Below, piece after piece: positions 54,945 to 63,760 of a stretch of DNA of 64,000 nucleotides. A program made the position numbers and the translations under genes. The stretch comes from Verrucomicrobiaceae bacterium. GTDB taxonomy: Bacteria > Verrucomicrobiota > Verrucomicrobiia > Verrucomicrobiales > Akkermansiaceae. Location: the NCBI GenBank assembly GCA_027486655.1, contig JAIXOR010000041.1, positions 56,647-120,646 on the forward strand, read 5' to 3'. The notes beneath the pieces are model-generated. The model was not told where the DNA came from. It did no database searches and worked only from the letters and a program-made list of their open reading frames with translations. Position 1 is the first letter of the stretch. Each line of letters begins with the position of its first letter.

Positions 54945-55676
54945 ATGCCTGCAAACCCGAAGGAAATCCTGCTCGTCACTCCGGTGTGGAACGACTCCGC
55001 GAGGCTCGCCGTCTTCGGCAGGTCGCTGGCACGCTCACTCGCGGAATGCCGTTTTCCGATCCGCTGGATCATCGCGGATGATGGCTCGGCGGAAGGCGAA
55101 CACGCCCGCCTTGAGGAATTGCTGGCCGGTTTCCGCACGGTGTTTCCCGGAGTGTCCCTGCACTTCGCGGACGCCCATCGCGGCAAAGGCTCGGTGGTGC
55201 GCGAGGCCTGGGCGCTCGCCCCCGGCGCGGACTGGCTGGCTTTTGTCGACGCCGATGGCAGCGTCACTGCGGACGACATGCTGGATCTGATCGCACGCGC
55301 CGTTTCCGCCGGTGAATCGGTGCTCGGCATCCGCAAACACACCGACACCACCCTGCTCGTGGAAAGCCCGTGGCGCGGCATCGCTCACCGCGGGTTCCTG
55401 CTCGCCGCACGCTGGATTCTCGGCCTGCGCTGCGAGGACCCGCAGTGCGGCGCCAAGGTGCTGCGCGGCGAGGACTACCGGCGCATCGCCCACCGACTGG
55501 TCGAGGACGGGCTGGCATTTGATTCGGAGCTGCTCGCCACCTTGACCCGCAACGGCTCGACGTGGCGCGAGATCCCGGTGAACTGGACGGAGAAAAAAGG
55601 CGGCAAGGTCAAACCCCTGCGCGATGCCTGGGGCATGCTGCGCGCCTTGCTCCGCATCCGGGGACGAGGCGGCTGA
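54945..55676 (+). CDS. Family 2 glycosyltransferase
   Basis: The 243 residues carry LLVTPVWNDSARL (nucleotide-sugar start), WIIADDGSAEG and WLAFVDADGSVTADD (DxD-type metal site), all of the GT-A GT2 fold resembling dolichyl-phosphate mannose/glucose synthases. No membrane helix is seen. It is divergent from the Agl23-like gene, so it may supply its lipid-linked donor. Confidence 0.88.
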   Translation: MPANPKEILLVTPVWNDSARLAVFGRSLARSLAECRFPIRWIIADDGSAEGEHARLEELLAGFRTVFPGVSLHFADAHRGKGSVVREAWALAPGADWLAFVDADGSVTADDMLDLIARAVSAGESVLGIRKHTDTTLLVESPWRGIAHRGFLLAARWILGLRCEDPQCGAKVLRGEDYRRIAHRLVEDGLAFDSELLATLTRNGSTWREIPVNWTEKKGGKVKPLRDAWGMLRALLRIRGRGG

Positions 55677-55731
55677 TTTCCAGCGAGACCCCTCTTTACA
55701 AATCCCGGATCCGCTCCTCATTACGCGCGTC

Positions 55732-56031
55732 ATGACATCACTCCGCCTGCTCCGCACCGTTTCCCTCTGCGAGGGGGTCTCGTTTCTCCTCCTGCTGTTC
55801 GTCGCCATGCCGCTGAAATACTTCGCCGGCATTCCGGAGGCGGTGAAATACACCGGGTGGGCCCACGGGTTTTTGTTCATCGCGCTCTTGATGCTGCTGC
55901 TTCAAATGCTCGTGGCCGGCAGGCTGCCCTTCGTCACCGTGCTTCTAACAGGCATCGCAGCCCTGCTGCCCGGCGGACCCTTTCTCATGGACCGCCGCCT
56001 CAAGCGCCACGAGTCCGCCGATCCGGCGTGA
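55732..56031 (+). CDS. DUF3817 membrane protein
   Basis: 99 residues, three helices. SLCEGVSFLLLLFVAMPLKY and HGFLFIALLMLLLQM fit DUF3817 (PF12823). Function unknown. ATG 55732 was chosen over longer in-frame starts. Confidence 0.8.
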   Translation: MTSLRLLRTVSLCEGVSFLLLLFVAMPLKYFAGIPEAVKYTGWAHGFLFIALLMLLLQMLVAGRLPFVTVLLTGIAALLPGGPFLMDRRLKRHESADPA

Positions 56032-56093
56032 GTTCCAATCGCGGTGCGGATTTCCACTGGCGGCCGCGGCTTTTCCCGCTTGAATGCACGGCC

Positions 56094-56816
56094 ATGTCCA
56101 CACCACCTCCCATCCCCGCCGGTGCCAGCCACACGCTGGAGGAATTCATCCGCAGCACCTCCCAACAGGACAAGGGCCACGGGCTCTTCGAAAAGGAAAC
56201 CGACAAGCTGCTCGAAGTGAACCTCAACGGCCGCGTGAACACCAAAATGGGATCGATGGTCGCCTATCAGGGAAACATCCGCTTCAGCCGCGAGGGCGCG
56301 CTCGACCAGGGGCTCGGCGGCCTGCTCAAGAAGGCGGTCTCGGGCGAAGGCATGTCCATCACCTATGCCGACGGACAGGGGAAACTCTATCTGGCGGATG
56401 AGGGCAAGAAGGTGAGCATCCTCCGCCTCCAGAACGAGGCCATCGTGGTCAATGGCAATGACGTGCTCGCCTTCGAGCCCTCGCTGAAACACACCATCAC
56501 CATGATGCGGAAAGTCGCCGCCATGCTCGCCGGCGGCTTGTTCAACATCCGCCTCGAAGGCAGCGGCATGCTGGCCATCACCAGCCACGGGGAACCCCGC
56601 ACGCTGCGTGTCGAGCCCGGCAAACCCGTCTGCACCGATCCCAACGCGACCATCGCCTGGTCCGGCAACCTCACCCCGCAGTTCAAGACGGACACCTCGC
56701 TGCGCACCTTCATCGGCCGCGGTTCCGGCGAATCGTTCCAGATGCTCTTCGAGGGCTCCGGCTTCGTGGTCATCCAGCCCTACGAGGAAGTCGTCGTGGC
56801 TCCGGACCGGGGATGA
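56094..56816 (+). CDS. AIM24-family protein
   Basis: The 240 residues are of the TIGR00266/AIM24 beta-sandwich family (for example [17 protein letters not shown] and [19 protein letters not shown]). The N-terminal segment ([18 protein letters not shown]) is also seen in family members. Function unclear; the mitochondrial homolog affects cristae. No signal peptide. Confidence 0.82.
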   Translation: MSTPPPIPAGASHTLEEFIRSTSQQDKGHGLFEKETDKLLEVNLNGRVNTKMGSMVAYQGNIRFSREGALDQGLGGLLKKAVSGEGMSITYADGQGKLYLADEGKKVSILRLQNEAIVVNGNDVLAFEPSLKHTITMMRKVAAMLAGGLFNIRLEGSGMLAITSHGEPRTLRVEPGKPVCTDPNATIAWSGNLTPQFKTDTSLRTFIGRGSGESFQMLFEGSGFVVIQPYEEVVVAPDRG

Positions 56817-56871
56817 TTTTCCTTCCACCGTGCCTTGCCGTGGGAAATCCTCGCGCCGCAAGGAGAACATC

Positions 56872-57306
56872 ATGTTGAAAGGAATCTCACCCCTGATCTC
56901 GCCCGAACTGCTCGCCACCCTCTGCCGCATGGGCCACGGCGACGAGATCGTGCTCGCGGACGCTCATTTTCCCGGAGACACCTTCAACGGCAGGGTGCTC
57001 CGCGCCGATGGCCTGCGCATCCCCGCGCTGCTGGATGCCATCCTGCCGCTCTTCGAGCTGGATGCTTACGTACCCCGCCCGCTGGCGATGATGGCGGCGG
57101 TGCCCGGTGACACGCTGGATCCCTCGGTGGAGGAATCCTACCTCATCCCGATTCGCAAACACGCCCCCGGCACCGCGGAGATCGACCGCGTGGAGCGCTT
57201 CGCGTTCTACGATCGTGCCAGGGCCGCCTTTGCCGTGCTGATGACCGGTGAGACCGCGAAATACGGCAACATCATCCTCAAGAAGGGCGTCACGCCCATC
57301 GCCTGA
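56872..57306 (+). CDS. fucU: L-fucose mutarotase FucU/RbsD family
   Basis: The 144 residues have [15 protein letters not shown], the His/Asp motif of FucU (RbsD would have GHTD-type), and the C-terminal tyrosine region [11 protein letters not shown]. It interconverts the alpha and beta anomers of L-fucose. AAGGAG lies 7 bp before the ATG, one of the few clear ribosome sites here. There is no fucose operon around it. Fucose from fucoidan or mucin would fit the nearby sulfatase and sialidase. Confidence 0.9.
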   Translation: MLKGISPLISPELLATLCRMGHGDEIVLADAHFPGDTFNGRVLRADGLRIPALLDAILPLFELDAYVPRPLAMMAAVPGDTLDPSVEESYLIPIRKHAPGTAEIDRVERFAFYDRARAAFAVLMTGETAKYGNIILKKGVTPIA

Positions 57307-57338
57307 GGCGCTGGTTTGTTAGAAAGGGCGGGATTCCG

Positions 57339-58949
57339 TTAGACCGGCACCAGCTTCGAAGACCCCGGATCCACCCGGAAGGTCGCGCGGGTGCGGATGG
57401 CGGCTCCGGGTTTGCTCACCTGGTCCACGACGCGGAACTTCGCGATCCACGCACGCGGTGTGACTTCGCACATCACGTATCCGCGCTGGTCGTTGCGGAA
57501 CTTCACAAACGGGTTCTCCGCCATGATCCAGCGGTTGCGCTTGGTGCCCTCCTCGCCATCACCACCGGAGGAGATCGAGGTGCCCACAAACTCGACCGCG
57601 GCCTCGCGCTTCCGGTCCTGGTCGAAGTCGTTGATGATCTCGTTCGCCCAGTTGCTGTGGATGTCGCCGGTGATGATCACCGGATTCGGCACCTTGCGGT
57701 CCTGGAGGTGGCGGATCAGGTTGCGGCGATCCATTTCATAGCCCGGCCACTTGTCCATGTTGAAGCCCGCCTCGGGGCCTTTTTCGAGATCCACGCGCGC
57801 CATCATCACCTGCTGGGCGATCACATTCCACGTCGCCGTGGAGGCGGAAAGCCGGTCGTAGAGCCATTTCCTCTGGTCGGCCCCGAGGATGGTCGCCGCG
57901 GGAGACATCGCGGCCGCGCCCGCCGCCTTCACGCCATCGCCCATCGGTTGGTCGGTCCGGTATTGGCGGGTGTCGAGCATTTGGAACGAGGCGAGTTTCC
58001 CGAAATCAAAGCCGCGGTAGAGCAGCATCTCCGGGCCCTTGGGCAGAGCGGAGCGCCGCAGCGGCATGTGCTCGAAATACGCCTGATAGCCCGCGGCGCG
58101 ACGGCGCACGAATTCCCCGGGCGGCTCGGCATCCTTCGGGATCATGCCCGCATAGTTTCCCGCCACCTCGTGATCGTCCCAAGTCACGAACCACGGAGCC
58201 ACCTCATGGGCGTGCTGGAGCATCGGGTCGGTCTTGTAGAGGGCGTAGCGGGCCCGGTAGTCCTCCAGATCCTTGCAGGCGCGGCCGTTGTGCTTGCGAG
58301 GCAGTCCCTCGTGCGAGCCGCCTTCATAGATGTAGTCGCCCAGGTGAATGACCAGATCCGGAGCCTCGCGCGCCAGATGGTCGAAGGCGGTGTAATACCC
58401 CTGTTCGTAATGCTGGCAGGAAACAAAAGCGAAACGCAGCTTTTCCGGCATCGCCGAGGCCGGAGGCAGGGTGCGCGTCCGGCCGAGCGGGCTGACGTGC
58501 TCACCCACTTTGAACTGATACCAATACCAGGAATCCGGCTGCAAGCCCTCCACCTCCACATGCACGGTGTGAGCCCACTGCGGACCGGCCGGGGCCTTGC
58601 CGGAGGCCACGATCCGCGTCATCCCCTCATCCGCAGCCACCTGGAACTCGACGTCCACCGCCTCAGCGCCCATGCCGCCACCCGGAGCAAACGGCGTGGG
58701 TGCCAGCCGCGTCCAGAGCACCACGCCGGTGGACGTCGGATCGCCCGAGGCGACGCCGAGCGTGAAGGGATACCCGGATTTCCTCGATCCCGCCGCGGCC
58801 GGATGTTTGCGGGCTGCCGGAGCGCCCTCCGGTCCCTGCGCCCGGGCTCCCAGCAGACCTGCGGCGGCGAAGGCACCCGTGGTTTTGGCAAAGGAACGGC
58901 GGGTAAGGAGACCCGTGTCCGCAAAGACCCGGAAGGGAGGTTTATCCAT
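57339..58949 (-). CDS. phoD: Tat-exported PhoD-like alkaline phosphatase/phosphodiesterase
   Basis: 536 residues. The twin-arginine signal RRSFAKTTGAFAAAGLLG matches RRxFxK. Motifs are FPFTLGVASGDPTSTGVVLW-like (YPFTLGVASGDP), VIHLGDYIYEGG, WFVTWDDHEVAGNY and VIITGDIHSNW, typical of PhoD with a calcium/iron centre. It probably frees phosphate from organic phosphoesters in the periplasm. ATG at 58949 was chosen (MDKPPF). Confidence 0.93.
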   Translation of the reverse strand: MDKPPFRVFADTGLLTRRSFAKTTGAFAAAGLLGARAQGPEGAPAARKHPAAAGSRKSGYPFTLGVASGDPTSTGVVLWTRLAPTPFAPGGGMGAEAVDVEFQVAADEGMTRIVASGKAPAGPQWAHTVHVEVEGLQPDSWYWYQFKVGEHVSPLGRTRTLPPASAMPEKLRFAFVSCQHYEQGYYTAFDHLAREAPDLVIHLGDYIYEGGSHEGLPRKHNGRACKDLEDYRARYALYKTDPMLQHAHEVAPWFVTWDDHEVAGNYAGMIPKDAEPPGEFVRRRAAGYQAYFEHMPLRRSALPKGPEMLLYRGFDFGKLASFQMLDTRQYRTDQPMGDGVKAAGAAAMSPAATILGADQRKWLYDRLSASTATWNVIAQQVMMARVDLEKGPEAGFNMDKWPGYEMDRRNLIRHLQDRKVPNPVIITGDIHSNWANEIINDFDQDRKREAAVEFVGTSISSGGDGEEGTKRNRWIMAENPFVKFRNDQRGYVMCEVTPRAWIAKFRVVDQVSKPGAAIRTRATFRVDPGSSKLVPV

Positions 58950-59014
58950 GCCACAGGACATAGGACGCAGGCTCCCGGAGGTCAAGGAAGCCCGGCCGAA
59001 TCCATTCCAAGGGG

Positions 59015-59042
59015 TTGACGCGGGGGCCCTCCCGACTACAGC
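59015..59042 (+). promoter_or_regulatory. Putative grpE promoter, leaderless layout
   Basis: TTGACG, 16 bp, TACAGC, then only 8 bp to the ATG at 59051. Confidence 0.55.
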
Positions 59043-59050
59043 TATCCGCC

Positions 59051-59608
59051 ATGCAAGCCGACACCGACCCCACCCAAGCCGCTGAAACTCCGGCAGAAAC
59101 CGCCGAAGCCGCCGCCGCTCAGGAAACCCCGGCCCTCGACCCCTGGGAACAGCTCGAGGCCGAGGCCGCCAAATGGAAGGAAGTCTCGCTGCGCACCGCC
59201 GCCGAGATGGACAACCTGCGCAAACGCACCGCCCGCGAACGCGAGGAAGCCATCCGCTACTCGAACCAACGCCTGCTCGAGGAACTCCTTCCGGTGATCG
59301 ACAACTTCGAGATGGGCATGCAGGCCGCCGCCCAGGACACCAAATCGATGATCTACATCGGCATGGACATGGTGCGCCGCCAGCTCCACGAGTTCCTCTC
59401 CTCCCAGGGCGTCGAGGAAATCCAGGCCACCGGAGCCTTCGATCCGAACCTCCACGACGCCGTGGCCCAGGAAGAATGCGCCGCCGGCGAAGAAGGCCGC
59501 ATCCTGCGCGTCACCCGCCGCGGCTACAAACTGCGCGACCGCCTGCTGCGCCCCGCCAGCGTGGTCGTTTCCAAGCTGCCCACCCCCGCGGAAGGAGGCG
59601 CGGTTTAA
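59051..59608 (+). CDS. grpE: GrpE nucleotide-exchange factor
   Basis: The 185 residues have a long N-terminal helix (AAEMDNLRKRTAREREEAIR), ELLPVIDNFEMGMQAA, and the C-terminal beta-wing (FDPNLHDAVAQEE). It releases ADP from DnaK. ATG 59051 follows ATCCGCC; a TTG/GTG start upstream is unnecessary given the promoter. dnaJ follows after 6 bp; dnaK is not in the window. Confidence 0.95.
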   Translation: MQADTDPTQAAETPAETAEAAAAQETPALDPWEQLEAEAAKWKEVSLRTAAEMDNLRKRTAREREEAIRYSNQRLLEELLPVIDNFEMGMQAAAQDTKSMIYIGMDMVRRQLHEFLSSQGVEEIQATGAFDPNLHDAVAQEECAAGEEGRILRVTRRGYKLRDRLLRPASVVVSKLPTPAEGGAV

Positions 59609-59614
59609 TCCCTC

Positions 59615-60757
59615 ATGGCTGAAAAGCGCGATTACTACGAAGTGCTCGGCGTCTCCCGCGATGCCGGAGCCGATGAGATCAAAAAGGCCTACCGCAAGCT
59701 GGCCGTGAAGTTCCACCCGGACAAAAACCCGGGCGATCACACCGCCGAGGAAAAATTCAAGGAACTCGGCGAGGCCTACGAGGCGCTCAGCGATCCGGAC
59801 AAGCGCGCCGCTTACGACCGCTACGGCCACGCCGCCTTCAATGGCGGCGGCGGGGGGCGTCCCGGCGGCGGCTTCCACGATCCGATGGATGTCTTCTCGC
59901 AAATCTTCGGCGGAGCCTTCGGCGGTGGCTTCGAGGAGTTCTTCGGCGGCGGTGGATCCCGCCGCAAGGGCTCCGGTAAACAACGGGGGTCCGACCTCCG
60001 ATACGATCTGGAAATCTCGCTCGAAGAGGCCGCACGCGGCGTCGAGAAGGAGCTCGAGATCGAACGCTACGTCCCCTGCGATCCCTGCGGCTCCCGCGGC
60101 ACCAAGGGCTCCGGCGGCGTGAAGGTCTGCTCAACCTGCGGCGGCCGCGGCGTGGTCGCACGCCAGGCCGGCATTTTCATCCAGCAATCCACCTGCCCCG
60201 AATGCCGTGGCAATGGCGAGACAATCTCAGACCCCTGCACCAGCTGCAAGGGCGAGGGCCGCGTCCAGCGGGACAGCCGCATCAAGCTGCGCATCCCCGC
60301 CGGCGTCGATACCGGCACCCGCCTCCGCTCGTCCGGAAATGGCGATGCCGGCGTGCGCGGTGGCTCGGCAGGCGATCTCTACGTGTTTCTCCACGTGCGG
60401 GACCATGATGTCTTCGAACGCGACGACGCGGATCTCTTCTGCGAGGTGCCCCTGCCCTTTTCAGTCGCCGCGCTCGGCGGTGAGCTCAAGGTGCCTTCCC
60501 TCGATGGGCAATCTTCCATCAAGATCCCCGCGGGCACGCAGGGCGGCACGGTGTTCCGCCTTCGCGAAAAAGGCATGCCCTCACTCTCCAACGGCCGCCG
60601 CGGCGATCTGAACGTGCGCGTCCAGGTGGAGGTCCCCACCAAGCTCAACCACGACCAGCAGGAAAAACTCCGCGCCTTTTCCGAATCGATCGGCGAACAC
60701 AATTCCCCGATGCAGGAAGGGTTCTTCGAAAAGGCGAAGCGGTTCTTCGACCTCTAA
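59615..60757 (+). CDS. dnaJ: DnaJ chaperone
   Basis: The 380 residues have a J domain with HPD (34-36), a G/F-rich linker, four CxxCxGxG-like zinc motifs ([32 protein letters not shown]) and two C-terminal substrate domains. It stimulates DnaK ATPase. Directly downstream of grpE. Confidence 0.97.
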   Translation: MAEKRDYYEVLGVSRDAGADEIKKAYRKLAVKFHPDKNPGDHTAEEKFKELGEAYEALSDPDKRAAYDRYGHAAFNGGGGGRPGGGFHDPMDVFSQIFGGAFGGGFEEFFGGGGSRRKGSGKQRGSDLRYDLEISLEEAARGVEKELEIERYVPCDPCGSRGTKGSGGVKVCSTCGGRGVVARQAGIFIQQSTCPECRGNGETISDPCTSCKGEGRVQRDSRIKLRIPAGVDTGTRLRSSGNGDAGVRGGSAGDLYVFLHVRDHDVFERDDADLFCEVPLPFSVAALGGELKVPSLDGQSSIKIPAGTQGGTVFRLREKGMPSLSNGRRGDLNVRVQVEVPTKLNHDQQEKLRAFSESIGEHNSPMQEGFFEKAKRFFDL

Positions 60758-60787
60758 CAGATTCCGCGGAAACGCGTTCTCTCCCTC

Positions 60788-61504
60788 ATGCCACGCTTCC
60801 ATCTGCCACCCGAGTCATGGCCGGAGGCGACTCTCACGGGCGATGAGGCGAAGCACCTCTCCCAGGTGCTCCGCATCCGCCCGGGCGACCGCGTCACGGT
60901 GTTCGACGGCTGCGGACGCCGCGCCGAAGCGGAGGTGATCACTACCTCGAAGGACCGGGTCACCCTTGCCATCGGCGAGTCGCGCGCCCCGGTACCACCG
61001 CGGCCGGCGATCACGCTCGCCCAGGCGATTCCGAAAGGGAAAAACATGGACCTCATCGTGCAAAAGTCCGTGGAGCTCGGAGTCGCCGCGATCCAGCCGC
61101 TGGTCACCCAAAACACGGTCGTCCAACCCGGCGAAGGCAAATCCGAGAAGTGGCGCCGCACGGCCCTCGAAGCCTGCAAACAATGCGGCCAGGACCGCCT
61201 GCCGGATGTCGCGGATCCCATTTCCATGACGGCGTGGCTGGCTGGCTTGGGAGAGACACCCGGCCTGCGCCTGATCGCCTCCCTCGCCCCCGGAGCGCGG
61301 CCGCTGCGCGAAACCCTGCGTGCCCACCCGGCCCTCGCCGCAGCCACGCTGCTCGTCGGCCCGGAAGGCGATTTCACGGAAGCGGAAACCCGCGCCGCGC
61401 TCGCCGCCGGATTCCTGCCGGTGACCCTTGGCGACATCGTGCTCCGGGTGGAAACCGCCACTCTCCACTGCATCTCGGCCCTGCGTTACGAGTATCAGGA
61501 TTGA
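60788..61504 (+). CDS. rsmE: 16S rRNA m3U1498 methyltransferase
   Basis: 238 residues, SPOUT fold. LAQAIPKGKNMDLIVQKSVE and LLVGPEGDFTEAET, then VTLGDIVLRVETATLHCISA, are RsmE signatures. It methylates U1498 in 16S rRNA. It is 30 bp behind dnaJ, an arrangement common in bacteria. Confidence 0.94.
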   Translation: MPRFHLPPESWPEATLTGDEAKHLSQVLRIRPGDRVTVFDGCGRRAEAEVITTSKDRVTLAIGESRAPVPPRPAITLAQAIPKGKNMDLIVQKSVELGVAAIQPLVTQNTVVQPGEGKSEKWRRTALEACKQCGQDRLPDVADPISMTAWLAGLGETPGLRLIASLAPGARPLRETLRAHPALAAATLLVGPEGDFTEAETRAALAAGFLPVTLGDIVLRVETATLHCISALRYEYQD

Positions 61505-61567
61505 TCCGGCGAAACATCCGCCTCCGATCGGCGTATCCGGCGCGTTCGTTTGTTTTCCACATCCGCC

Positions 61568-62671
61568 ATGAAACCCCTCGCCTGCGTTCTCGCCCTCGTT
61601 CTCAGCCCCCTGCACGCCGCCATCCCCGGCAGCGACCTGTTCACCGCCGGAGAAGGTGGCAGCAAAAGCTACCGCATCCCCTCCCTCATCTCCACCGGCA
61701 AGGGCTCGCTGCTGGCCTTTGCCGAAGCCCGCCGACAATCCGCCGCCGACGCCGGGGACATCGATCTGGTCATGCGCCGCTCCACCGATGGCGGCAAAAC
61801 CTGGAGCGAGCCCACCGTGGTCTGGGACGATGGCGCGAATACCTGCGGCAACCCCTGCCCCGTCGTCGATGAAAGCACGGGAACCCTTTGGCTGCTCGGC
61901 ACCTGGAACCTCGGCGCGGACCACGAACCCGCCATCATCGCCGGCAAAAGCAAGGACACCCGCCGCGTCTTCGTGATGCATTCGAAGGACGACGGCCTCA
62001 CCTGGTCCCCACCGCGCGAAATCACCCGCGACGTCAAAAAACCGGAATGGACCTGGTATGCCACCGGCCCCGGCGCGGGCATCCGCCTGAGCCGCGGACC
62101 GCACGCAGGCCGACTCGTCATCCCCTGCGACCACATCGAGGCTGGCACCAAGCGCTTCTTTTCCCACGTTATCTACTCGGACGATCACGGGCAATCATGG
62201 AAAACCGGTGGCAGTTCCCCCCGGGACCGCGTGAACGAATGCGAGGTGGCCGAACTCTCGGACGGCAGGCTCGTTCTCAACATGCGCAACTACGATCCCA
62301 CCCAACGCGCCCGCCAGATCTGCGTGAGCGACGACGGCGGCCTCACCTGGCGCGATCAAAAACACGACCCCACCCTCATCGAGCCCATCTGCCAGGCCAG
62401 CATCCGCCGCCTTTCCTGGCCCACTGCGGGAAAACCGGGCGTCCTCCTGTTTTCCAATCCCGCCGATGCCAAAGCACGCCGCAATCTCACCGTGCGCGCC
62501 AGTCTGGACGACGGCGCCACCTGGCCCCGATCTCTTGTCATCGACCCCGACGGAGCTGCCTACTCCTGCCTTGCCCGGCTCGACGACGATTCGTTCGCCC
62601 TGCTCTACGAAACCGCAGGCTATAAGACGCTGCGTTTCCTCCGGCTCCAACTCTCGGATCTCCGGCCGTAG
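61568..62671 (+). CDS. Secreted exo-alpha-sialidase (GH33)
   Basis: The 367 residues begin with a signal peptide (ACVLALVLSPLHA). SYRIPSLISTGKGSLLAFAE holds the YRIP Arg. There are at least four Asp-box repeats (STDGGKTWS, SKDDGLTWS, SDDGGLTWR, SLDDGATW). Fold and motifs give GH33. It removes terminal sialic acids from glycans. No sialic-acid catabolism genes adjoin; it sits alone. Confidence 0.88.
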   Translation: MKPLACVLALVLSPLHAAIPGSDLFTAGEGGSKSYRIPSLISTGKGSLLAFAEARRQSAADAGDIDLVMRRSTDGGKTWSEPTVVWDDGANTCGNPCPVVDESTGTLWLLGTWNLGADHEPAIIAGKSKDTRRVFVMHSKDDGLTWSPPREITRDVKKPEWTWYATGPGAGIRLSRGPHAGRLVIPCDHIEAGTKRFFSHVIYSDDHGQSWKTGGSSPRDRVNECEVAELSDGRLVLNMRNYDPTQRARQICVSDDGGLTWRDQKHDPTLIEPICQASIRRLSWPTAGKPGVLLFSNPADAKARRNLTVRASLDDGATWPRSLVIDPDGAAYSCLARLDDDSFALLYETAGYKTLRFLRLQLSDLRP

Positions 62672-62743
62672 CGCACCGCCGGAGACGGCAGGGCCACTTC
62701 GTTCTGTTAGGCACAAAACGGCGGCTCCCCGCATGCTCCGCGG

Positions 62744-62771
62744 TTGCACCCGCAGCCGGATCCATCACAGC
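62744..62771 (+). promoter_or_regulatory. Putative promoter of the hydroxyacid dehydrogenase, leaderless layout
   Basis: TTGCAC, 16 bp, CACAGC, 7 bp before the ATG at 62779. Closely parallels the grpE promoter. Confidence 0.4.
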
Positions 62772-62778
62772 ATCCGCC

Positions 62779-63738
62779 ATGAAGATCGTCGTTCTCGATG
62801 GCCACACGCTCAACCCCGGAGACAATCCATGGACGCCCGTCGAGGCCTTCGGCTCTCTGACCGTGCACGAACGAACCCCCGCGGACCTCATCGTCGAACG
62901 GGCCGCAGGGGCCGACATCCTGCTGACGAACAAAACCCCGCTCGACGCCGCCACGCTCGCCGCCCTGCCAGGCCTGCGGATGATTTCGGTGCTCGCCACC
63001 GGCTACAACGTGGTGGACACCGCCGCCGCTCGCGCCCTCGGCATCCCCGTCTGCAATGTGCCGGGATACGGCACCGACTCGGTCGCGGAGTTTGTCATGG
63101 CCCTCATCCTGGATTTCTACAAACGCACGGCCCATCACAACCAACTCGTGCGCCAGGGAGCCTGGGAACGCTGCCCGGATTTCTGCTTCTGGGACAATCC
63201 CCAGTTCCGCGAACTCGCCGGAAAAACCCTCGGCATCATCGGCTTCGGCGAGATCGGCCGGCGCGTCGGCGAGATCGCATCCGCCTTCCGCATGAAGGTG
63301 CTGGCCTCCAGCCGGTCACGGCAAGCCAACCCGGCCTACCCCTTCGAATGGGCGGATGCCGATGAGATCTTCTCACGCGCCGATGTGGTCTCACTGCACT
63401 GCCCGCTCACTCCAGAAACCCAGGGCCTCGTCCACAAGGATCGCCTCGCCCTCATGAAACCCGGTGCCTTCCTCATCAACACCGCCCGCGGCCCGCTCGT
63501 CGTCGAGCAGGACCTCCGCGCGGCCCTCGATGCCGGCACGCTCGCCGGTGCCGCCTGCGATGTGCTCTCGGTGGAACCTCCACCCTCAACCAACCCACTC
63601 CTCGGCGCCCCCAATCTCATCCTCACCCCACACATCGCCTGGGCCACCCTCGAAGCCCGCCAGCGCCTCATGAACATCACCGCAGGCAACCTCGCCGCCT
63701 TCCTCGCCGGCTCTCCCGTGAATGTGGTAAACCCCTGA
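62779..63738 (+). CDS. D-2-hydroxyacid dehydrogenase (glycerate dehydrogenase-like)
   Basis: The 319 residues have an NAD-binding GFGEIG (from ~155), NTARGPLVVEQD with the substrate Arg, and LTPHIAWATLEAR with the catalytic His. The HIAWA form favours hydroxypyruvate reductase/glycerate dehydrogenase over phosphoglycerate dehydrogenase. NAD(P)-dependent, cytoplasmic. Confidence 0.9.
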   Translation: MKIVVLDGHTLNPGDNPWTPVEAFGSLTVHERTPADLIVERAAGADILLTNKTPLDAATLAALPGLRMISVLATGYNVVDTAAARALGIPVCNVPGYGTDSVAEFVMALILDFYKRTAHHNQLVRQGAWERCPDFCFWDNPQFRELAGKTLGIIGFGEIGRRVGEIASAFRMKVLASSRSRQANPAYPFEWADADEIFSRADVVSLHCPLTPETQGLVHKDRLALMKPGAFLINTARGPLVVEQDLRAALDAGTLAGAACDVLSVEPPPSTNPLLGAPNLILTPHIAWATLEARQRLMNITAGNLAAFLAGSPVNVVNP

Positions 63739-63760
63739 AAGCCTGATAAAGCACGCCCCC

